Origin: Streptomyces venezuelae | GTDB lineage: Bacteria; Actinomycetota; Actinomycetes; Streptomycetales; Streptomycetaceae | Assembly (NCBI RefSeq): GCF_008642375.1 | Contig: NZ_CP029194.1 | Location: 6,007,001-6,071,000, forward strand | DNA length: 64,000 nucleotides | Reading direction: 5' to 3' | Part shown: positions 58,093-64,000 of the stretch, one piece after another | How positions within the stretch are numbered: the first letter of the stretch is position 1 | Layout: each line of letters opens with the position of its first letter | The notes under the pieces: generated by a model | Databases searched by the model: none | What the model was told of the DNA's origin: nothing | Seen by the model: the letters and a program-made list of their open reading frames with translations, nothing else | Translations under genes and position numbers: made by a program

Positions 58093-59718
58093 ATGACTAG
58101 TCAGACCACCGTGGAAAAGGCCCCGCAGGGTCAGGGGGGCATCGCCCGGGAACCCGCACCGGGCCCGGCGAAGGGACTGCGCGGGCACCCGTGGCTGACC
58201 CTGTTCGCCGTAGCCGTGGGCGTGATGATGGTCGCGCTCGACGGCACGATCGTCGCCATCGCCAACCCCGCGATCAAGAACGACCTCGGCGCCACGCTCG
58301 CCCAGGTGCAGTGGATCACCAACGGCTACCTGCTCGCGCTCGCCGTCGCCCTGATCACCGCCGGCAAGCTCGGCGACCGCTTCGGCCACCGCCAGACCTT
58401 CCTCATCGGCATCGCGGGCTTCGCCGCGGCCTCCGGGGCGATCGGCCTGTCCGACTCGATCGGCGCCGTGATCGCCTTCCGTGTCCTCCAGGGCCTCTTC
58501 GGCGCCCTGCTGATGCCGGCCGCGCTCGGCCTGTTGCGCGCCACCTTCCCCGCCGAGAAGCTGAACATGGCCATCGGCATCTGGGGCATGGTCATCGGCG
58601 CGTCCACGGCGGGCGGCCCGATCGTCGGCGGCCTGCTGGTCGAGCACGTCAGCTGGCAGTCCGTCTTCTTCATCAACGTGCCGGTCGGCGTCGTCGCGCT
58701 CGTCCTCGGCCTGGTCATCCTCAAGGACCACCGCGCCGAGAACGCGCCGCGCTCCTTCGACGTCCTCGGCATCCTGCTGCTCTCGGGCGCCATGGCCTCC
58801 CTCGTCTGGAGCCTCATCAAGGCCGGCGAGTCCTGGGGCTGGTCCAGCGGCAAGACCTGGGGCTGCCTGATCGGCGCGCTGGTCCTCTTCGCGCTCTTCG
58901 CCTTCTGGGAGACCAAGGTCAAGGAGCCGCTGATCCCGCTGGGCATGTTCCGCTCCGTGCCGCTCTCGGCCGGTGTCGTCCTGATGGTCCTGATGGCCTT
59001 CGCCTTCATGGGCGGCCTGTTCTTCGTGACCTTCTACCTCCAGGGCGTGAAGGGCCTCAGCCCGGTCGACAGCGGTCTGCACCTGCTGCCGCTGACCGCG
59101 ATGATGATCGTCTCCTCGCCGCTGGCCGGCGCGCTCATCACCAAGTTCGGGCCGCGCGTGCCGCTCGTCGGCGGCATGGTCTGCACCGCCGTCGCCATGT
59201 TCGGCATGATCACGCTCTCGGCCGGTACGGGCACCTTCGCGATGTCCCTGTGGTTCGCGCTGCTCGGCCTGGGCCTCGCCCCGGTCATGGTCGGCGCCAC
59301 CGAGGTCATCGTCGGCAACGCCCCGCTGGAGCTGTCCGGCGTGGCCGGCGGTCTGCAGCAGGCCGCGATGCAGGTCGGCGGCGCGCTCGGCACCGCGGTG
59401 CTCGGCGCCGTCATGTCCTCCAAGGTGGCGGACTCCTTCGCGGGCAACTGGAAGGACGCCGGCATCCCGGCCCCGGTCAACCCGGAGCTCGAGCAGGCCG
59501 CCGAGTTCGGCATGGCCCCGCCGGAGCTCGCCGAGGCGCCGGGGATGACCCCCGACCTCTTCGACAAGATCTCCGGCGTCATCCACGACACCTTCCTGGA
59601 CGGCATGGGCCTGGCCTTCACCGTCGCCGGCGGCGTCGCGGTCGTCGCGGCCCTCGTCGCCACGCTCACCAAGCGCGGGGAGAACGCGGAGGCGGGCGGT
59701 ATGGGCGGTCACATCTGA
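58093..59718 (+). CDS. DHA2-family (EmrB/QacA) MFS exporter
   Basis: A 541-residue exporter with about 14 helices. Motifs: MMVALDGTIVAIANPAI (D1 of DHA2), LITAGKLGDRFGHRQTF (motif A) and GLFGALLMPAALGLLRATFP (motif C region). It pumps drugs or a secondary metabolite with proton influx. The start ATG 58093 is chosen; a GTG at 58063 lies inside the operator. Expression is probably released when the neighbouring TetR binds the exported compound. Confidence 0.94.
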   Translation: MTSQTTVEKAPQGQGGIAREPAPGPAKGLRGHPWLTLFAVAVGVMMVALDGTIVAIANPAIKNDLGATLAQVQWITNGYLLALAVALITAGKLGDRFGHRQTFLIGIAGFAAASGAIGLSDSIGAVIAFRVLQGLFGALLMPAALGLLRATFPAEKLNMAIGIWGMVIGASTAGGPIVGGLLVEHVSWQSVFFINVPVGVVALVLGLVILKDHRAENAPRSFDVLGILLLSGAMASLVWSLIKAGESWGWSSGKTWGCLIGALVLFALFAFWETKVKEPLIPLGMFRSVPLSAGVVLMVLMAFAFMGGLFFVTFYLQGVKGLSPVDSGLHLLPLTAMMIVSSPLAGALITKFGPRVPLVGGMVCTAVAMFGMITLSAGTGTFAMSLWFALLGLGLAPVMVGATEVIVGNAPLELSGVAGGLQQAAMQVGGALGTAVLGAVMSSKVADSFAGNWKDAGIPAPVNPELEQAAEFGMAPPELAEAPGMTPDLFDKISGVIHDTFLDGMGLAFTVAGGVAVVAALVATLTKRGENAEAGGMGGHI

Positions 59719-59740
59719 CGTCCGGCGTCAGGGTTCCCGT

Positions 59741-59780
59741 AGGGGGCCGTCACCCGTTCGCGTGAACGGGGGCGGCCCCT
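59741..59780 (+). terminator. Terminator after the DHA2 exporter
   Basis: AGGGGGCCG/CGGCCCCT outer and CCCGTTC/GAACGGG inner stems with a GCGT loop; CTTCC follows. Confidence 0.75.
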
Positions 59781-59847
59781 CTTCCGTTGGCGGGTGACCT
59801 CGATCATGCTCTGATTACAGAGAGTGACGAATCGGGGGTTCACCAGC

Positions 59848-60228
59848 ATGTACGCAAAGACCGTTCTCGCCGTCGCGGCCGTCCTGACCGCTCTCCTGGC
59901 GGCCCAGGGCACCCCGCCCGCGGCAGCGGCGCCGTCCGGGACGGCCCTCGGGGCCTGCGGTCCCGGCCGGCTCTGCCTCTGGACCAAGCCCGACTTCAAG
60001 GGCCGCGCCCAGAGCCACGAGCTGGCCACGACCGACATCGAGAGCTGTGTCGCCCTGCCGCCCGGCACCTCGGCCCAGTCCCTCGCGAACCGCACGGGGC
60101 GGCCGGTCACCACGTACCAGTCGGCGGAGTGCGCGGAGACGGGGGAGTTCGAGACGTACCCGGGGCGCGGGACCTGGGTGCCGCAGACGCCCTACGAGGT
60201 CAGAGCGTTCAAGATCTGGGAGCGGTAG
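59848..60228 (+). CDS. Small secreted peptidase inhibitor I36-type protein
   Basis: A 126-residue exported protein. Signal peptide about 1-29 (cut after AAAA). The mature part is beta-rich with four Cys (ACGPGRLCLW, IESCVALP, SAECAE) that can make two disulfides. The GRLCLWTKPDFKG block matches the I36/SMI-type crystallin-like inhibitors of Streptomyces that block metalloproteases. A target could be a secreted protease such as the M4 enzyme at 25390, but that is a guess. The start ATG 59848 has GGGGG upstream. Its last 20 bp overlap the end of the opposite-strand channel gene. Confidence 0.85.
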   Translation: MYAKTVLAVAAVLTALLAAQGTPPAAAAPSGTALGACGPGRLCLWTKPDFKGRAQSHELATTDIESCVALPPGTSAQSLANRTGRPVTTYQSAECAETGEFETYPGRGTWVPQTPYEVRAFKIWER

Positions 60229-60997
60229 GGGCGGGGACGTCCGGCGTCTCGTCCGGCGCGGGCACCTGCACCGGGACCGAGAGCCGCGCGACCTCCGCGC
60301 GGAGCTCCCGCACCTCCAGGGTCAGCGCCTCCAGGAGCTCGGTCTGCCGGCGCTCCACCGCGTCGTCCCGGTCGAAGCGGGAGATGAACCAGGCCGCGAT
60401 GTTGGCGGTGACGACACCCAGCAGGGCGATGCCCGAGAGCATCAGACCGACCGCGAGGACCCGGCCGAGACCCGTGGTCGGGGCGTGGTCGCCGTAGCCG
60501 ACCGTGGTCATCGTGGTGAAGGACCACCAGACCGCGTCCCCGAGCGTCTTGATGTTGCCGTCCGGGGCGTCGCGTTCGACGTGCAGGACGGCCAGCGAGC
60601 CGAACATCATCAGTCCGACCACCGCACCCGCCACATAGGTGGTGAGCGTGATCTGCGGGGCCATCCGGGCCCGCCGGCCCACGAGGAGGAGCGTGGAGAC
60701 GACCCGCAGCAGCCGCAGCGGCTGCACCATCGGCAGCACGACCGCGAGCAGATCGAGGGGGTGGGAGCGGACGAAGGCCCAGCGGGACGGGGCGAGGCCG
60801 AGCCGGACGAGGTAGTCGAGGGCGAAGGCCGCCCACACCACCCACTCGACCTGGGTGCACAGCCGGTGCACCCACGGGGCGGCGCCGGGAGCCACGATCG
60901 GCACGGCGTAGGCGACGCCGAACGCCACCGCGAGCGCCAGCAGCGGCGTCTGCGTGCGCTTTTCCCAGCTCTTCCAGCGAACCTTCATGCGGGGCAT
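60209..60997 (-). CDS. Voltage-gated-type potassium channel protein
   Basis: A 262-residue, six-helix ion channel subunit (tetramer expected). Arg-containing S4-like helix LRLLRVVSTLLLVGRRAR (about 94-111), pore helix and filter TTMTTVGYGDHAP (about 161-173), then a long S6 and a C-terminal coiled-coil (VERRQTELLEALTLEVREL). The start is ATG 60997, or 60988; neither has a clear ribosome site. The 3' end overlaps the I36 gene tail to tail. It is separated from aceE by a terminator. Confidence 0.92.
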   Translation of the reverse strand: MPRMKVRWKSWEKRTQTPLLALAVAFGVAYAVPIVAPGAAPWVHRLCTQVEWVVWAAFALDYLVRLGLAPSRWAFVRSHPLDLLAVVLPMVQPLRLLRVVSTLLLVGRRARMAPQITLTTYVAGAVVGLMMFGSLAVLHVERDAPDGNIKTLGDAVWWSFTTMTTVGYGDHAPTTGLGRVLAVGLMLSGIALLGVVTANIAAWFISRFDRDDAVERRQTELLEALTLEVRELRAEVARLSVPVQVPAPDETPDVPAPTAPRS

Positions 60998-61013
60998 CGT
61001 AGAGAACGCCGAA

Positions 61014-61042
61014 GGGCGGCGGGGCCATCGGCCCCACCGCCC
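61014..61042 (-). terminator. Terminator after aceE
   Basis: GGGCGGCGGGGCC and GGCCCCACCGCCC make a 13-bp stem with one mismatch and a 3-nt loop, 27 bp beyond the aceE stop. Confidence 0.7.
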
Positions 61043-61068
61043 CTCACCAGGCGCTATGCGCTACGGAC

Positions 61069-63801
61069 TCAGGCGTCGCCGCCCGCGGCGCCCGGATCGG
61101 CGGCCGCCACGTCGAGCAGCTGGTAGCGGTCGACGGCCTGCTTCAGGGCCGACCGGTCGACCTTGCCCGCGCGGGCCAGCTCGGTCAGCACCGACAGCAC
61201 GATCGACTGGGCGTCGATGTGGAAGTAGCGGCGGGCCGCACCCCGCGTGTCCGCGAAGCCGAAGCCGTCCGCGCCCAGCGAGGTGTACGTCCCCGGCACC
61301 CAGCGGGAGATCTGGTCCGGGACCGCGCGCATCCAGTCCGAGACCGCGACGAACGGGCCGTCGGCGCCCTGGAGCTTGCGCGTCACGTACGGGACGAGCT
61401 GCTCCTCGTCGGGGTGGAGCAGATTGCGCTCCTCGACGGCCACGGCCTCGCGGCGCAGCTCGGTCCACGAGGTCGCGGACCAGACGTCGGCGCGGACGTT
61501 CCACTCATCGGCGAGGATCCGCTGCGCCTCGATCGCCCACGGCACGGCGACACCGGAGGCCATGATCTGCGCCGGGATCGCACCGGCCTCGGCCGGCTTG
61601 AAGCGGTGGAGGCCGGCGAGGATGCCCTCGACGTCCACGTCCGCCGGCTCGGCCGGGTGCTGGATCGGCTCGTTGTAGACGGTCAGGTAGTAGAAGACGT
61701 CCTCGGCGGCCGGGCCGTACATCCGGCGCAGGCCGTCCTTGACGATGTGCGCGATCTCGAAACCGAAGGCCGGGTCGTAGGCGATACAGGCCGGGTTGGT
61801 CGAGGCGAGCAGGTGCGAGTGGCCGTCCGCGTGCTGGAGGCCCTCGCCGGTCAGCGTCGTGCGGCCGGCGGTGGCGCCGAGCACGAAGCCGCGCGCCAGC
61901 TGGTCGGCCATCTGCCAGAACTGGTCGCCGGTCCGCTGGAAACCGAACATCGAGTAGAAGACGTACACCGGGATCAGCGGCTCGCCGTGCGTGGCGTACG
62001 CCGAGCCCGCGGCGATCAGCGAGGCCGTGCAGCCGGCCTCGGAGATGCCGTCGTGCAGCATCTGACCCGTAGGCGACTCCTTGTAGGCGAGGAGGAGTTC
62101 GCGGTCCACCGCCTCGTACTGCTGGCCCAGCGGGTTGTAGATCTTGGCGCTCGGGAAGAAGGCGTCCATGCCGAAGGTGCGGTACTCGTCGGGCGCGATC
62201 AGCACGAAGCGCTTGCCGATCTCCTTGTCCCGCATGAGGTCCTTCAGGATGCGGACGAAGGCCATCGTGGTGGCGATCGACTGCTGCCCCGAGCCCTTCT
62301 TGGCCGCCGCGTAGGTCTTGTCGTCGGGGAGGACCAGCGGCTTCGCCCGCACGACACGGGTCGGCACGTACCCGCCCAGCGCGCTGCGCCGGTCGTGCAT
62401 GTACTGGATCTCCTCGGAGTTCCGGCCGGGGTGGTAGTACGGCGGCAGGCCGTCCTCCAACTGCCGGTCCGTCACCGGGATGTGCAGCCGGTCGCGGAAG
62501 CGCTTGAGGTCGTCGACCGTCAGCTTCTTCATCTGGTGGGTCGCGTTGCGGCCCTCGAAGTTCGGGCCCAGCGTCCAGCCCTTGACGGTCTGCGCGAGGA
62601 TCACCGTCGGCTGGCCGGCGTGCGCCTTCGCCGCCGCGTAGGCCGCGTAGATCTTCTTGTGGTCGTGGCCGCCGCGCCCCAGGTGCAGGACCTGCTGGTC
62701 CGACATGCCCTCGACCATGGCCCGCAGCCGGTGGTCGTCGCCGAAGAAGTGGTCGCGGATGTAGCCGCCGGTCTCCGTCGCGTACGTCTGGAACTGGCCG
62801 TCCGGGGTGGTGTTCAGCTTGTTCACCAGGATGCCGTCGCGGTCCTGCGCGAGCAGCGGGTCCCAGGAGCGGTCCCAGATCAGCTTGATGACGTTCCAGC
62901 CGTTGCCCCGGAAGATCGACTCCAGCTCCTGGATGATCTTGCCGTTGCCGCGGACCGGGCCGTCGAGCCGCTGGAGGTTGCAGTTGACGACGAAGGTCAG
63001 GTTGTCCAGGCCCTCGCGGGCGGCGATGGAGAGCTGGCCGAGCGACTCGACCTCGTCCATCTCGCCGTCGCCGAGGAACGCCCAGACGTGCGACTTGGAG
63101 GTGTCGGCGATGCCGCGCGCCTCCATGTACCGGTTCATCCGCGCCTGGTAGATCGCGCCGAGCGGGCCGAGGCCCATCGACACGGTCGGGAACTCCCAGA
63201 AGTCCGGCATCAGCCGCGGGTGCGGGTACGACGAGAGCCCGTTCGGGAACTTCGACCTCTCCTGGCGGAATCCGTCGAGCTGAGTGTCGTTCAGCCGGTC
63301 CAGGAGGTACGCGCGGGCGTAGATGCCGGGGGAGGCGTGCCCCTGGAAGAAGATCTGGTCGCCGCCGTCGCCCTCGTCCTTGCCGCGGAAGAAGTGGTTG
63401 AAGCCGACGTCGTAGAGGGAGGCCGAGGAGGCGAAGGTGGCGATGTGACCGCCGACGCCGATGCCCGGGCGCTGGGCGCGCGAGACCATCACGGCCGCGT
63501 TCCACCGCGTCGCGTTGAGGACCTTGCGCTCGATCTCCTCGTTGCCGGGGAAGAAGGGCTCGTCCTTGGTGGCGATGGTGTTGACGTAGTCCGTGCTGCG
63601 CATCTCGGGCACGGCCACGCGCTTCTCGCGTGCCCGCTCGATCAGACGGAGCATGAGGTAGCGGGCCCGCTCACGGCCCCGCTCGTCGACGGCCGCGTCG
63701 AGGGAGTCGAGCCATTCCTGGGTCTCTTCCGGGTCGAAATCCGGGACCTGGCTGGGAAGGCCGCCAATGATGATCGGGTTGCGATCGGATCCGGGAGCCA
63801 C
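61069..63801 (-). CDS. aceE: Pyruvate dehydrogenase E1, homodimeric type AceE
   Basis: A 910-residue thiamine-diphosphate enzyme that decarboxylates pyruvate and loads acetyl on the lipoyl E2, feeding acetyl-CoA to the TCA cycle and fatty acids. TPP-binding motif GDGEMDE... followed by VNCNLQ (about 246-277), early VGGHIATFASSASLYDVG and C-terminal transketolase-like domain. Normal full length for actinomycete AceE. The start is GTG 63801, with GAAGGAAGAGC-type purine run upstream. It is single, with E2/E3 genes elsewhere. Confidence 0.97.
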   Translation of the reverse strand: MAPGSDRNPIIIGGLPSQVPDFDPEETQEWLDSLDAAVDERGRERARYLMLRLIERAREKRVAVPEMRSTDYVNTIATKDEPFFPGNEEIERKVLNATRWNAAVMVSRAQRPGIGVGGHIATFASSASLYDVGFNHFFRGKDEGDGGDQIFFQGHASPGIYARAYLLDRLNDTQLDGFRQERSKFPNGLSSYPHPRLMPDFWEFPTVSMGLGPLGAIYQARMNRYMEARGIADTSKSHVWAFLGDGEMDEVESLGQLSIAAREGLDNLTFVVNCNLQRLDGPVRGNGKIIQELESIFRGNGWNVIKLIWDRSWDPLLAQDRDGILVNKLNTTPDGQFQTYATETGGYIRDHFFGDDHRLRAMVEGMSDQQVLHLGRGGHDHKKIYAAYAAAKAHAGQPTVILAQTVKGWTLGPNFEGRNATHQMKKLTVDDLKRFRDRLHIPVTDRQLEDGLPPYYHPGRNSEEIQYMHDRRSALGGYVPTRVVRAKPLVLPDDKTYAAAKKGSGQQSIATTMAFVRILKDLMRDKEIGKRFVLIAPDEYRTFGMDAFFPSAKIYNPLGQQYEAVDRELLLAYKESPTGQMLHDGISEAGCTASLIAAGSAYATHGEPLIPVYVFYSMFGFQRTGDQFWQMADQLARGFVLGATAGRTTLTGEGLQHADGHSHLLASTNPACIAYDPAFGFEIAHIVKDGLRRMYGPAAEDVFYYLTVYNEPIQHPAEPADVDVEGILAGLHRFKPAEAGAIPAQIMASGVAVPWAIEAQRILADEWNVRADVWSATSWTELRREAVAVEERNLLHPDEEQLVPYVTRKLQGADGPFVAVSDWMRAVPDQISRWVPGTYTSLGADGFGFADTRGAARRYFHIDAQSIVLSVLTELARAGKVDRSALKQAVDRYQLLDVAAADPGAAGGDA

Positions 63802-63894
63802 GCTCTTCCTTCACTGTCGGTGGTGCCCACGGGGCCACGGAGTGGTCGGGCTGTCCATCGTGTACCCCGCCGGCGCCAGACGTCACATTTACCG

Positions 63895-63907
63895 AGGGGT
63901 AACCCCT
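63895..63907. promoter_or_regulatory. Palindrome AGGGGTAACCCCT upstream of aceE
   Basis: 6-bp arms AGGGGT/ACCCCT around a single A, about 94 bp before the aceE start, in a 199-bp region with no gene. It is a plausible operator for a regulator of central carbon flow; the regulator is not in the window. Confidence 0.5.
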
Positions 63908-64000
63908 ACGGGGGGCCCAGCGGTGTCCGCGGTGTCCTCCACGTCTTCGGATGTGTTCAAATCGCAACCTTACGCCCAACTCGCGCATGCGTTTCGTCCG

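Overview
The window is a stretch of chromosome from a high-GC actinomycete, almost certainly a Streptomyces. The evidence is very high GC, frequent GTG and TTG starts, many 4-bp ATGA/GTGA overlaps, several promoters lying directly against the start codon (leaderless style), one rare TTA codon, a homodimeric AceE, a MatB of the Streptomyces type, a divergent MreB-like (Mbl) protein, and the order fasR-fabD-fabH-acpP-fabF. No transposase, integrase, CRISPR array, rRNA gene or canonical tRNA was seen.

Layout. 1-9.6 kb: a cytochrome P450 cut by the window edge, then an SDR-quinone reductase-DHA2 exporter operon facing a large SARP/NB-ARC/TPR regulator. The gap between them carries a striking 11-bp-phased repeat array. 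A GNAT plus MFS pair follows. 9.7-13.5 kb: a large secreted S8 protease broken by an apparent 1-nt frameshift, with a hairpin leader that buries its ribosome site. 13.5-19.1 kb (minus): malonyl-CoA synthetase MatB, a NarK-type transporter, and mbl followed by a GAF histidine kinase with a decayed ATPase domain. 19.5-27.6 kb: a zinc-ribbon membrane protein with Gly-Ser repeats, a MarR-oxidoreductase-Ohr stress locus, an EI24 membrane protein, a pectate lyase, a LysR regulator and a secreted M4 protease. 27.7-35.2 kb: a nitrilase-family hydrolase, an odd tRNA-like element, TetR facing a GH3 glucosidase, an SGNH lipoprotein, DUF3145 and a PQQ-repeat membrane protein.

35.2-40.1 kb holds the housekeeping type II fatty-acid synthase genes with their activator FasR. 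40.2-48.1 kb is envelope-related: a pirin, an L,D-transpeptidase lipoprotein, then FemX-like transferase, MurJ, an OmpR-type regulator, its kinase and a lipoprotein in one direction. 48.1-58 kb holds a serine hydrolase facing a MerR/aldo-keto reductase operon, an acyltransferase/alpha-beta-hydrolase pair, a NarL-type two-component system, a DUF4429/SHOCT protein, a second related alpha-beta-hydrolase and a TetR regulator. 58-64 kb holds a DHA2 exporter facing that TetR, a small I36-type secreted protein, a potassium-channel protein and aceE.

Common threads: acyl precursor supply (aceE, matB, fab genes), wall assembly and its sensing, secreted hydrolases, and many regulators sitting back-to-back with their likely targets. 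Three genes carry in-frame multiples-of-6-bp microsatellites. Functional calls rest on visible motifs and family knowledge; no database search was possible.
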